Part shown: positions 54,884-62,981 of the stretch, piece after piece
Layout of the letters: each line of letters starts with the position of its first letter
How positions within the stretch are numbered: position 1 is the stretch's first letter
Assembly: GCA_034664125.1 (NCBI GenBank)
Contig: JAXDIG010000023.1
Coordinates: 1-64,000, forward strand
Direction of reading: 5' to 3'
From: JACVRW01 sp034664125
GTDB lineage: Bacteria; Actinomycetota; Thermoleophilia; Solirubrobacterales; Thermoleophilaceae
DNA: 64,000 bases
The notes under the pieces: model-generated
Told to the model about the DNA's origin: nothing
Database searches by the model: none
The model's input: the letters and a program-made list of their open reading frames with translations, nothing else
Made by a program: the position numbers and the translations under genes

Positions 54884-55641
54884 GGCTCGCCGTGTCCGTG
54901 GTCGTGGTGCTGGATCGTCACGGCACGAGCGGCGCCCGTCTCGTCGAGCACGATCAGCTCGCGGCCGTAGGTCGCCTCGATCGTGGCGCGGTCGAGCGCC
55001 TCGGCCGGTGGCCCGAATGCGACCTGCCGGCCGTTCAGGCAGAGCACCAGGTCGAACCCGCGCGCGCCCTCCACGTCGTGGCTGGAGACGAGCAGCGTGC
55101 GGCCCTCGGCGCGCAGCTGCGCGAACACCTCGTCGATCAGCTGCGCGCTCGCGGGGTCGACACCGGCGAGCGGCTCGTCCAGCAGCAGCACGGGGGCGTC
55201 CTGCACGAGCGCGCGGGCGAGCAGCGCGCGCTGGCGCTGGCCGCCGGACAGCTCGCCGAAGGCGGTGCCGGCCTCGTCGGCCAGCCCCACGCGCCACAGC
55301 GCCGCCCGCGCGGCGTCCCGGTCGGCCCTGCGCGGCGGGAGCCACCAGCGCCCGTGGGCCAGCGCGCCCATGAGGGCGACGTCGAGTGCGCTCACCGGGA
55401 AATCGAGCCGGGTGCGGTCGGTCTGGGCGACATAGGCGGGCCGCCCGCTCAGCTCCACGCGCCCGGTGACCGGCTGGAGCTCGCCGACCAGGGCCCGGAA
55501 GAGCGTGGTCTTGCCGCCGCCGTTCGGGCCGAGCACGCACACCGTCTGGCCGGGGGCGGCGGCGAACGTCACGTCGCGCAGCACCGGCCGGCCGTGGTAG
55601 CCGGCGGAGAGGTGCTCGACGAGCACGGCCGGGGCGTTCAC
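54880..55641 (-). CDS. metal ABC transporter ATP-binding protein
   Basis: 253 residues. Walker A VLGPNGGGKTTLFRAL, Q-loop YVAQTDRT, signature GELSGGQRQRALLARALV, Walker B PVLLLDEPLAG and switch His in LLVSSHD. Ends in His-rich HHDHGHGEP, which fits a zinc system. GTG start overlaps the upstream permease stop. No solute-binding protein gene is adjacent, so one must be encoded elsewhere. Confidence 0.93.
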   Translation of the reverse strand: MNAPAVLVEHLSAGYHGRPVLRDVTFAAAPGQTVCVLGPNGGGKTTLFRALVGELQPVTGRVELSGRPAYVAQTDRTRLDFPVSALDVALMGALAHGRWWLPPRRADRDAARAALWRVGLADEAGTAFGELSGGQRQRALLARALVQDAPVLLLDEPLAGVDPASAQLIDEVFAQLRAEGRTLLVSSHDVEGARGFDLVLCLNGRQVAFGPPAEALDRATIEATYGRELIVLDETGAARAVTIQHHDHGHGEP

Positions 55642-56471
55642 GCCACCGCCGCTCCGGCGCGTGCGCCGCGCAGGCCGGTTCCGAGCGCGAGCACGGCGTA
55701 GGTCAGCGACCCGAGCACCGCCACCGGCGGCCCGGGAGGAAGGTCCAGCCAGTAGGCGGCGTACAGCCCTAGCACCCCCTCGCCGAGGGCGAGCGCCACC
55801 GACCACGCGAGCAGGGCCGGGATGGTCCGGGCGATCAGCCGCGCGGCGGCGCCGGGCAGCACGTAGATCGCCGATACGAGCAGCGCCCCTACCGCGGGGA
55901 TGGCGGCCACGGCGGCCACCGCCACCAGCGCCAGGAGCAGGAAGTCCGCGCGCGCGGCGGGCAGGCCGAGCGCCGGCGCACCGTCGGGGTCGAAGGCGAT
56001 CGCCGACCAGGCCCGGCCAAGCGTCAGGGAGGCGACCGCAACGAGCGCCACCGTGGCCGCCGACAGTGCCAGGTCGGCCGGCTCGAGGCCGAGCAGAGTG
56101 CCGAACAGCAGGCGGTCGACGGCGGCGCCGGACTGGAACACGTCGCTGGCCAGCACCACGCCGCCGGCGAGGGCGGCCACCAGCAGCAGCGCGGTGGCCT
56201 CGCTCGGCTCCCGGCCGGCGCGTCCGGCGCGCTCGACGCCGCCGGCGTAGCCGAGCGCGACGGCGAGCCCCGCGAGCAGCGGGCTGAACCCCGAGGCGTC
56301 GGCGGCCACCAGCCCCGGAAACGTGGCCGACCCCACGGCGTGCGAGAAGAAGGCGAGCCGCCGCAGCACGATCCACGCGCTCAGCAGGCCGCCCGCAGCC
56401 GCGAGCAGCACCACCTCCGCGAGCGCCTCGCGCAGGAACGGCAGATCGGCCACGTCCAGTGGGGAGGGCAT
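55638..56471 (-). CDS. metal ABC transporter permease (ABC-3 family), first gene
   Basis: 277 residues, about eight membrane helices: LREALAEVVLLAAAGGLLSAWIVLRRLAFFSHAVGSATFPGLVAA, read in parts, is the ZnuB-type N-terminus, and VGALLVSAIYVLPGAAARLIA the conserved loop. First gene after a Zur-like box at 56491-56503; a TAGGCT hexamer (56482-56487) is 10 bases before the ATG. Confidence 0.88.
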   Translation of the reverse strand: MPSPLDVADLPFLREALAEVVLLAAAGGLLSAWIVLRRLAFFSHAVGSATFPGLVAADASGFSPLLAGLAVALGYAGGVERAGRAGREPSEATALLLVAALAGGVVLASDVFQSGAAVDRLLFGTLLGLEPADLALSAATVALVAVASLTLGRAWSAIAFDPDGAPALGLPAARADFLLLALVAVAAVAAIPAVGALLVSAIYVLPGAAARLIARTIPALLAWSVALALGEGVLGLYAAYWLDLPPGPPVAVLGSLTYAVLALGTGLRGARAGAAVA

Positions 56472-56481
56472 GCGCCCCTGG

Positions 56482-56503
56482 AGCCTAAACGAGAATGATT
56501 CTC
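56482..56503 (-). promoter_or_regulatory. zinc importer promoter with Zur-like box
   Basis: GAGAATGATTCTC (56491-56503) is a perfect 6-1-6 palindrome that matches the actinobacterial Zur box core (AATGATT). It lies immediately upstream of the minus-strand -10 TAGGCT (56482-56487), so a bound repressor would block RNA polymerase. Confidence 0.75.
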
Positions 56504-56557
56504 AGTCCTGCGCAAGATAAATGAGCATTTTCTTCACCAGATGACCCAAAGGTTCCA

Positions 56558-56563
56558 TAACAT
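56558..56563 (+). promoter_or_regulatory. -10 hexamer of Gly/Ser/Thr-rich protein gene
   Basis: TAACAT, giving a leader of about 20 bases with GAAGGA six bases before a CTG codon. The TTG at 56563 overlaps this hexamer. Confidence 0.4.
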
Positions 56564-56589
56564 TGGCTCCAGGGAATGAAGGACACACT

Positions 56590-57417
56590 CTGAAAGCTTC
56601 TCGCGCCTATATGGCCGGCCTCGGCACCACCGGGGTCCTGATCGGGTCCTTCTTCCTGCTGCTGACCGTCGGCAGCACGCTCGTGGCGTTCCGCGGCGTG
56701 CCCGGCCAGGCCAGCAACGGCGACCTCTCCCGCATCGAGCTGCGCCAGCAGCGCGCGGCCGCAGCGCAGGCCGAGCCGACGCTACTCGCGAGCAACCTGC
56801 TCGGCAAGGCGGATGTCGCCGCCAACGATGCGGCCGGCGCTTCCGGAGACGTGTTCGGCCAGCGGGCCAGCGGCCAGGACGGCCCCGCGGGTCAGATTCA
56901 GGAAGGCACGGGCGCCAACGGCCCCGACGCTCTGCGTCCGGGGGCTCCGGGGGCCCCGGTCGAGAAGTCCCTTGGCACTCCCGTTCAGAGCCCCGCGCCC
57001 GGAAGCGGCACCGGCGTCGTCGAGGTACCGGCCGTCCCCGGCGGCGACCCGGGCTCGGGCAACGCCACCGGGCCGACCCCCGGGTCGGATAGCGGGAGCG
57101 GGTCGGACAGCGGCTCGGGCTCTGGCACCGGCACCGGCTCTGGCACGGGCACCGGCACCGGCACCGGCTCTGGCACCGGCACCGGCACGGTCAGCGACAC
57201 CGGCAGCGGCAGCGGCTCGAATCCCGGAAGCGGGACCGGCTCCGGCGCCGGTGGAGCGGTTGGCACGGTGGGCGACACGGTCGAGGACGCGACCGGGGCG
57301 GCCGGCACCGTGGTCGGTGGGACCGGCCCGGCGGCCGGGCTGACCGATAGCGGCACCGCGGCCGGCGGTGTGCTCGGCGACGCCACCACGGCCGTCGACA
57401 CCCTGACCGGCGGCTAG
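56590..57417 (+). CDS. membrane-anchored Gly/Ser/Thr-rich surface protein, probable CTG start
   Basis: 275 residues from CTG 56590. The N-terminus KASRAYMAGLGTTGVLIGSF and the next hydrophobic stretch form a membrane anchor (residues about 8-32). A polar spacer follows, then a Gly/Ser/Thr repeat (residues about 155-210, alternating SGTGTG and SDSGSG), and an Ala/Gly/Val/Thr-rich tail. GAAGGA precedes the CTG by 6 bases. TTG 56563 overlaps the -10, and ATG 56611 would drop the conserved-looking KASRAY. No enzyme domain; a surface or wall-spanning role is inferred. Confidence 0.72.
   Translation: MKASRAYMAGLGTTGVLIGSFFLLLTVGSTLVAFRGVPGQASNGDLSRIELRQQRAAAAQAEPTLLASNLLGKADVAANDAAGASGDVFGQRASGQDGPAGQIQEGTGANGPDALRPGAPGAPVEKSLGTPVQSPAPGSGTGVVEVPAVPGGDPGSGNATGPTPGSDSGSGSDSGSGSGTGTGSGTGTGTGTGSGTGTGTVSDTGSGSGSNPGSGTGSGAGGAVGTVGDTVEDATGAAGTVVGGTGPAAGLTDSGTAAGGVLGDATTAVDTLTGG
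57085..57240 (+). repeat. low-complexity Gly/Ser/Thr-coding repeat
   Basis: Short GGCACC/GGCTCT units repeated many times, coding for Gly-Thr and Gly-Ser pairs in the surface protein. Likely to change length by slippage. Confidence 0.8.
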
Positions 57418-58133
57418 CGCTTCGCGCCCAGCCGCCCCTCGGCGGCCGCCAGGATGAAGCGGCGCGACTCCGCCTGCAGCTCGAGGTCGTGCTGCAGCGA
57501 GCGGTGGTGCCCGCCCGGCAGCACCAGCAACCGCTTCGGATCGTGCGCCGCGGCGTACAGCTCCTCGCTGACGGTCCACGGGATCTGCTCGTCCCCGCGG
57601 GCGTGCAGGAGCAACAGCCCCGTCCGGGGCCCGAAGCTGCGCGCCGCCTGGTAGATGTCGTGCGACGCCAGCCACTCGCGCGTGGCGTGCACGTCGCACC
57701 GGAAGCGCAGCGGCTCCTCGGAACGCAGGCTGCGCAGCAGCAGCTCCTCGGGGGCCGGGCAGATCGCCACGACCGCGCACAGCGACGGGTCACGCGCGCC
57801 CGCGTGAATCACCTGAAAGCCGCCCATGCTCGACCCGCGCAGCGCGACGGGGCTCGCGTGGCCGCGCAGCAGCTCGACCATCGCGAGGGCGTCGTCGATC
57901 GCGCCCGGCCCGAACGCTCCCTCCGAGCGGCCGTGCCCGCGCGCGTCGTAGGCCAGCGCCGCGATGCCATCCGCGCGGCAGCCGCGGGCGAAGTCGAAGT
58001 GCGATTCCTTCGCAGACCCGGCTCCGTGAAGGATCACCACCCCCGCCCTGGGCTCTCCCGCGGGCAGGAACAGCGCGTAGGCCAGGCCGTCCAGCTCTCC
58101 CAATTCGGGTGGCTCGGGCGTGGGGTGCTCCAT
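57414..58133 (-). CDS. alpha/beta hydrolase
   Basis: 239 residues. GVVILHGAGSAKESHFDFA (oxyanion region), nucleophile elbow LRGSSMGGFQVIHAG, Asp in LLLHARGDEQIPW and His in VLPGGHHRSLQHDLE complete the triad. Dienelactone hydrolase/YfhR-like layout. Substrate unknown. ATG at 58133 chosen (MEHPTPEPP); a longer frame is an antisense shadow of lysA. Four-base overlap with the convergent surface-protein gene. Confidence 0.9.
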   Translation of the reverse strand: MEHPTPEPPELGELDGLAYALFLPAGEPRAGVVILHGAGSAKESHFDFARGCRADGIAALAYDARGHGRSEGAFGPGAIDDALAMVELLRGHASPVALRGSSMGGFQVIHAGARDPSLCAVVAICPAPEELLLRSLRSEEPLRFRCDVHATREWLASHDIYQAARSFGPRTGLLLLHARGDEQIPWTVSEELYAAAHDPKRLLVLPGGHHRSLQHDLELQAESRRFILAAAEGRLGAKR

Positions 58134-58163
58134 CGGGCGCCGATCATCGCAGGGCCGCTGCTT

Positions 58164-58169
58164 CATAAT
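58164..58169 (+). promoter_or_regulatory. -10 hexamer of lysA
   Basis: CATAAT (5 of 6), 8 bases before the ATG at 58178; no ribosome binding site. Confidence 0.45.
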
Positions 58170-58177
58170 CGCCGCGC

Positions 58178-59410
58178 ATGGCGGCGGTGGCGGTTTCGCA
58201 CGTATATCCCCTGGGCTCGCGCCTGAACGAGCAGGGCCGGCTCGAGGTCGGCGGCTGCGACGTCGTCGAGCTCGCACGCGAGTTCGGCACGCCGGCCTAC
58301 GTGTACGCCGAGGACGACATGCGCGCCCGGGCGCGCGCCTACGTCCAAGCGTTCGACGAACGCGCCACCAGCTTCGAGGTGATCTACGCGAGCAAGGCGT
58401 TTCCCTGTACGGCCGCATACCGGCTGTTCGCCGAGGAGGGCCTGTCCACTGACGTGGCGAGCGCCGGCGAGCTGCACCTCGCTCTCGCCGGCGGCTTCCA
58501 GCCGCAGCGCATCTACATGCACGGCAACAACAAGACGCCCGCCGACCTCGACTACGCGCTCGAGGCGGGGGTGGGCCATATCGTCGTCGACTCCTTCGAC
58601 GAGATCGACCGCCTGCGCGGGCGCGAGGCGCGCGTCCTGGTGCGCGTGACGCCCGGCATCAAGCCGTCGACACACTCGTACATCCAGACCGGCCAGGAGG
58701 ACTCCAAGTTCGGCTTCGGGCTGGACGACGTCCCCCGGGCGGTCGCCGCCTGCGGCGAGGCGGGGCTCCAGGTGGACGGCCTGCACGCGCACATCGGCTC
58801 CCAGGTCTTCGACCTGGAGGCGTTCGAGCGCCTGGCCGAGGTGCTGGCGGGCATGGGGGACTGGCCGCTGCTGAACCTCGGCGGCGGCCTCGGCATCGCG
58901 TATACGCGCGACGAGCGGCCGCCGGCGATCGAGGAGTACGTGGACGCCCTGCTGCGCCACGCGCCCGAGGACGCGACCGTGCTCTGCGAGCCGGGACGCT
59001 CGCTGGTGGGCAACGCCGGCGTGACCATCTACACGGTCGGGACGGTGAAGCGGATCCCCGGAGTCCGCACCTACGTGGCGGTGGACGGCGGGATGTCCGA
59101 CAACCTGCGCCCGATGCTGTACGGCGCCCGCTACGAGGCGGAGATCGCCGATCGCTTCGGCGGCGGCGACCAGGTCACGATCGCGGGCATGCACTGCGAG
59201 TCGGGCGACATCCTGGTGCGCGAGGCGCAACTCGACGACCCGCGGCCCGGAGACGTGCTCGTGACCCCCGCCACCGGCGCCTACGGCCACGCCATGGCGA
59301 ACAACTACAACGCGCTGCTGCGCCCGCCGGTGATCTTCTGCAAGGACGGCGACGCGCGCGTGGTGGTGCGCCGCGAGACCTACGACGATCTGACCCGCCG
59401 TGACGCCTGA
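58178..59410 (+). CDS. lysA: diaminopimelate decarboxylase
   Basis: 410 residues. PLP enzyme, last step of lysine biosynthesis. PLP-Lys in VIYASKAFPCTAAYRL, GLSTDVASAGELHLAL, HAHIGSQVFD, LNLGGGLGIAY, the EPGRSLVG phosphate site, CESGDIL with the active-site Cys across the dimer, and GAYGHAMANNYNALLRP. First gene of lysA-hom-thrC-thrB; overlaps hom by 11 bases. Confidence 0.96.
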   Translation: MAAVAVSHVYPLGSRLNEQGRLEVGGCDVVELAREFGTPAYVYAEDDMRARARAYVQAFDERATSFEVIYASKAFPCTAAYRLFAEEGLSTDVASAGELHLALAGGFQPQRIYMHGNNKTPADLDYALEAGVGHIVVDSFDEIDRLRGREARVLVRVTPGIKPSTHSYIQTGQEDSKFGFGLDDVPRAVAACGEAGLQVDGLHAHIGSQVFDLEAFERLAEVLAGMGDWPLLNLGGGLGIAYTRDERPPAIEEYVDALLRHAPEDATVLCEPGRSLVGNAGVTIYTVGTVKRIPGVRTYVAVDGGMSDNLRPMLYGARYEAEIADRFGGGDQVTIAGMHCESGDILVREAQLDDPRPGDVLVTPATGAYGHAMANNYNALLRPPVIFCKDGDARVVVRRETYDDLTRRDA

Positions 59411-60623
59411 CCCATTCCGGATCGGCCTGCTCGGCCACGGCACGGTCGGCTCCGCCTTCGCCAAGCTGCTCGAGGAGCGCGCCGGCGCCATCGAGGCCGA
59501 GGTCGGTCTGCGCCCCGAGCTGTCCGGCGTGCTCACGCGCAGTCAGGGCGACTTCGGCGACCTGCTCGAGCGCAGCGACCTGATCGTGGAGCTGATGGGC
59601 GGGCTGGAGCCCGCGCGCGACTACGTGCTGCGGGCGCTCGAGGGCGGCCGCCACGTGGTGACCGCCAACAAGCAGCTGCTCTCCCAGCACGGGGAGGAGG
59701 TCTTCGACGCGGCGCGGCGCGGCGGCGTGCAGCTGCGCTTCGAGGGCGCCGTGGCCGGGGTGGTGCCCGCGATCCGGGTGATGGCGGAGACGCTGGCAGC
59801 CGCCCACATCGAACGCGTGCACGGGATCGTCAACGGCACGACCAACTACATCCTCACGCAGATGGCCGCCACCGGCGCTTCCTACGACGATGCGCTGCGC
59901 GAGGCCCAGGAGATGGGCTACGCGGAGGCCGATCCGACCGAGGACGTGACCGGCAAGGACGCCGCGGCCAAGATGGCGATCCTCGCCCGCCTCGCCTTCG
60001 GCGCGGTCGTGCGGCTCGATCAGGTGAGCTACGAGGGCATCGAGCGGATCACCGCCGACGACATCGCCTACGCCGGCGAGCTGGGCCTGTCGCTGAAGCT
60101 GATCGGCTCCGCGGAGCGGATCAACGGAGGCGTGGCAGTGCACGTGCATCCGGCATTCCTCTACGCCGACCACCCGCTGGCGAGCGTGAACGGCGCCTTC
60201 AACGCGGTCACGATCGAATCGCCGGCGATCACCGAGATCACGCTGAGCGGACCGGGCGCGGGCGGCATCCAGACCGCGAGCGCGGTGCTGGGCGACGTGG
60301 TTTCGGCGATGATCCCGCCGCCGTCGCTGCCGCCGCCGGCCGTGGAGCTGCCGATCGTCACCGACGTCGAGTTCTCCTTCTACCTGCACCTCGAGGTGGC
60401 CGACCGGCCCGGGGTGCTGGCCCAGGTGGCCGAGATCCTGGGGATGCAGGCGGTGTCGATCAGGTCGGTGGTGCAGAAGGGCCTGGGCGAGGAGGCGCGG
60501 CTGGTCATGGTCATGCACCCGGTGCTGGAGTCGAAGTTCCGCGCCGCCGTGGACCTGCTCTCGCGGCTCGACTTCGTGCGCGAGCCGCCGCGCGTGATCC
60601 GCGTGATCGAGGAAACCTTCTGA
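59400..60623 (+). CDS. hom: homoserine dehydrogenase
   Basis: 407 residues. N-terminal Rossmann fold FRIGLLGHGTVGSAFAKLL, VTANKQLLSQHGEE, catalytic core INGTTNYILTQM (as VNGTTNYIL) and GYAEADPTEDVTGKDAAAKMAILA, read in parts, and a C-terminal ACT domain (FYLHLEVADRPGVLAQVAEILG) for feedback by threonine. Converts aspartate semialdehyde to homoserine. GTG start within lysA. Confidence 0.96.
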   Translation: MTPDPFRIGLLGHGTVGSAFAKLLEERAGAIEAEVGLRPELSGVLTRSQGDFGDLLERSDLIVELMGGLEPARDYVLRALEGGRHVVTANKQLLSQHGEEVFDAARRGGVQLRFEGAVAGVVPAIRVMAETLAAAHIERVHGIVNGTTNYILTQMAATGASYDDALREAQEMGYAEADPTEDVTGKDAAAKMAILARLAFGAVVRLDQVSYEGIERITADDIAYAGELGLSLKLIGSAERINGGVAVHVHPAFLYADHPLASVNGAFNAVTIESPAITEITLSGPGAGGIQTASAVLGDVVSAMIPPPSLPPPAVELPIVTDVEFSFYLHLEVADRPGVLAQVAEILGMQAVSIRSVVQKGLGEEARLVMVMHPVLESKFRAAVDLLSRLDFVREPPRVIRVIEETF

Positions 60624-61612
60624 GTCTCTGGCGCTACCACGACCGGCTGCCGGCCGACCCGCTGGTGACGATGGGCGAGGGGGACACCCCGCTCGTGCCC
60701 GCGCCGAGGCTGTCGGAGCTGACCGGGGCGGACGTGTGGCTCAAGCTCGAGGGCGCCAACCCGACCGGCTCGTTCAAGGACCGGGGCATGACCGTGGCGG
60801 TGAGCGCCGCGATCGCCGAGGGGGCCGAGGCGATCATCTGCGCCTCCACCGGCAACACCGCCGCCAGCGCCGCCGCCTACGCCGCCCGGGCCGGGCTGCG
60901 CGGGGCCGTGATCGTGCCCGAGGGCAAGATCGCCACCGGCAAGCTGGCGCAGGCGCTGATGCATGGAGCTCGGGTGATCGCGCTGCGCGGCAACTTCGAC
61001 GAGGCGCTCGCGCTGGTGCGCGAGCTGGCGAAGCGACATCCGATCGCGCTGGTCAACTCGGTCAACGACTTCCGCATCGAAGGGCAGAAGACGGGCGCGT
61101 TCGAGGTCTGCGACGAGTTCGGCGAGGCGCCCGACGTGCTCTGCATCCCGGTTGGGAACGCCGGCAACGTGACGTCCTGGTGGAAGGGATTCCAGGAGTA
61201 CGGGGAGGCGCCCCGGATGCACGGCTACCAGGCCGAGGGCGCCGCGCCGCTGGTGCACGGGGCGCCGGTGGAGAACCCGGAGACGGTGGCCTCGGCCATC
61301 CGGATCGGCAACCCGGCGCGCTGGGAGGACGCGATGAACGCGTTCACCTCCTCGCGTGGCGAGGTGCGGGCGGTGTCGGACGCCGAGATCCTGGACGCCT
61401 ACTCGCTGCTGGGCGCGCGCGAGGGCGTGTTCTGCGAGCCGGCATCGGCTGCCTCGGTGGCCGGGCTGCTCAAGTACGGCGCGGAGGGCCGCGTGGTGTG
61501 CGTGCTGACCGGCCACGGGTTGAAGGACCCGCAGACGGCGATGAACCGGGCCGCCTCGGTGGTCCCGTGCGAGCCCGACATCGAGAGCGTCGAGGAGGCC
61601 GTGCTCGGGTGA
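60620..61612 (+). CDS. thrC: threonine synthase, probable CTG start
   Basis: 330 residues from CTG 60620. PLP-Lys in NPTGSFKDRGMTVAVS, ICASTGNTAASAAAYAARAG phosphate region, VPEGKIATGKLAQALMHGA, CIPVGNAGNVTSWWKGF and FCEPASAASVAGLLKYG. The N-terminus reads (M)SLWRYHDRLPADPLVTMGEGDTPL, normal for ThrC, only if translation begins at the CTG that overlaps the hom TGA. GAGG lies 7 bases upstream. The first standard start, GTG 60665, would remove 15 conserved residues. Confidence 0.94.
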   Translation: MSLWRYHDRLPADPLVTMGEGDTPLVPAPRLSELTGADVWLKLEGANPTGSFKDRGMTVAVSAAIAEGAEAIICASTGNTAASAAAYAARAGLRGAVIVPEGKIATGKLAQALMHGARVIALRGNFDEALALVRELAKRHPIALVNSVNDFRIEGQKTGAFEVCDEFGEAPDVLCIPVGNAGNVTSWWKGFQEYGEAPRMHGYQAEGAAPLVHGAPVENPETVASAIRIGNPARWEDAMNAFTSSRGEVRAVSDAEILDAYSLLGAREGVFCEPASAASVAGLLKYGAEGRVVCVLTGHGLKDPQTAMNRAASVVPCEPDIESVEEAVLG

Positions 61613-62463
61613 ACCGGCACAGGGTCGTTCGCGTGCCGGCGTCGTCGGCGAACCTCGGCCCCGGCTACGACGTGCTGGCGGCGGCGCTCGGCATCGAGCT
61701 CGAGCTGGAGGTGGAGGAGACGGGTGAGTTCTCCGTCTCTTCAGACATTCCGGGCATCCCGCTCGACCGTTCGAATCTGTGCGTGCGGGCCTTCGAGCGC
61801 CTGCACTCCGCCGACGGCGTGCGCTTCTCGATCCGCTCGGCGATTCCGCCGGCCGCGGGGCTCGGGTCGAGCGCCGCCGCCATCGTGGCGGGGCTGTGCG
61901 CCGCGGACCACATGTACGAGCTGGACGCGCCGCTGTTCGACCTGGCCGCCGAGCTGGAGGGGCATCCCGACAACGTCGCGGCGGCGCTGCTGGGCGGGTT
62001 TGCGATCTGCGTCGACGGCGAGCAACCGGTGCGCTTCGAGCCGCCGGCGGGGCTGGAGGGCGTTCTGGCGATCCCTGACTTCGAGGTGGAAACTGCGGCG
62101 GCCAGGGCGGCGCTGCCCGAAACCGTGCCGCTCGCTGACGCCGCGTACAACGTGGGGCATGCCTCGTTGCTCGTCCTCGGGCTGGCCCACGGCGACTTCT
62201 CGCTGATCGGGCGGGGCCTGCGCGACGCGCTGCACCAGCCGCGCCGCCGGGAGCTGTATCCGAGGTCGATGGAGCTGGTGGAGCGGGCGGAGCAGCTGGG
62301 CGCGGTGGGGGCGACGATCTCCGGCGCGGGGCCGACCGTGCTGTTCTGGTGCCACTGGGAGCAGACCGGGCCGCTGGTGGAGCGGCTGCGCGGCGAGGCA
62401 CCGGAGTGCGAGGTGCGGCGGGTGACGTTCGCGCCGGGCGGGGCGGACGTGAATGCCCTCTGA
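61609..62463 (+). CDS. thrB: homoserine kinase
   Basis: 284 residues, GHMP kinase. VRVPASSANLGPGYDVLAAAL, ATP loop IPPAAGLGSSAAAIVAG, ELEGHPDNVAAALLGGF and C-terminal GAVGATISGAGPTVLFW. Phosphorylates homoserine for ThrC. GTG start overlaps the thrC TGA (GTGA). Overlaps the NUDIX gene by 11 bases. Confidence 0.96.
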   Translation: MNRHRVVRVPASSANLGPGYDVLAAALGIELELEVEETGEFSVSSDIPGIPLDRSNLCVRAFERLHSADGVRFSIRSAIPPAAGLGSSAAAIVAGLCAADHMYELDAPLFDLAAELEGHPDNVAAALLGGFAICVDGEQPVRFEPPAGLEGVLAIPDFEVETAAARAALPETVPLADAAYNVGHASLLVLGLAHGDFSLIGRGLRDALHQPRRRELYPRSMELVERAEQLGAVGATISGAGPTVLFWCHWEQTGPLVERLRGEAPECEVRRVTFAPGGADVNAL

Positions 62464-62833
62464 GGTCGAGGCCGCCGGTGGCGTGGTCATGCGCGACGGC
62501 CGGGTGGCGCTCGTGCATCGGCCTCGCTACGACGATTGGACGCTGCCCAAGGGCAAGCTGGATCCGGGTGAGTCGTACGAGCAGGCCGCGCTGCGGGAGG
62601 TCCGCGAGGAAACGGGGCTGCGCGCGCGGCTGGTGCGGGAATTGCCCTCGACCGACTACTCGGTGCGGGGACGGCCGAAGGTCGTGCGCTACTGGCTGAT
62701 GGACGTGGAGTCCGATCCCGGCTTCGAGCCGAATTCCGAGGTCGACGAGGTGCGTTGGCTTTCTCCCCGCGACGCCGCTGCGCTCTTGACGTACGACCGC
62801 GACAAAGAGGTGCTCGAAGCGGCCGTTCGTTAG
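62453..62833 (+). CDS. NUDIX hydrolase
   Basis: 126 residues. Complete Nudix box: GKLDPGESYEQAALREVREETG, read as Gx5Ex7REVxEExG. N-terminal EVEAAGGVVMRDGRVALVHRPRYDDWTLPKG resembles the MutT1/Ap4A-hydrolase type of actinobacteria. May clean oxidised nucleotides or dinucleoside polyphosphates. Translationally coupled to thrB, whose product is unrelated. Confidence 0.92.
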   Translation: MPSEVEAAGGVVMRDGRVALVHRPRYDDWTLPKGKLDPGESYEQAALREVREETGLRARLVRELPSTDYSVRGRPKVVRYWLMDVESDPGFEPNSEVDEVRWLSPRDAAALLTYDRDKEVLEAAVR

Positions 62834-62862
62834 CTCGGAGCGCCGTGCCGGCCGGGCCTCCC

Positions 62863-62913
62863 GGGGGTGGGCCCCCGTTCGGGGGTCATGTCTGACGTTC
62901 GGGGCCCACCCCC
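62863..62913. terminator. long hairpin between convergent genes, with dispersed repeat copy B
   Basis: Perfect 13-bp arms (62863-62875 and 62901-62913, GGGGGTGGGCCCC and its complement) around a 25-base loop. 62887-62913 is identical to 34898-34924. Lies 30 bases after the NUDIX stop and 69 bases before the amidase stop, so it suits bidirectional termination. The rest of the 148-base gap shows only the second weakly conserved block (CCTTCATTGCTG). Confidence 0.75.
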
Positions 62914-62981
62914 CGGTTCGGGCCGGCCTTCATTGCTGTCGTTGGCGGAGCTGTCGCCGCCGCGACGTCAGCGCCAGTCGG

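Noticed and set aside
57085..57240. Regular short repeats resembling a CRISPR array
   Set aside because: Units are 6 bases long, have no spacers and stay in frame coding for Gly/Ser/Thr. No cas gene is present.
60380..62518. A 712-codon minus-strand frame over hom, thrC and thrB
   Set aside because: Low-complexity Pro/Arg translation antisense to a well-supported biosynthetic operon.
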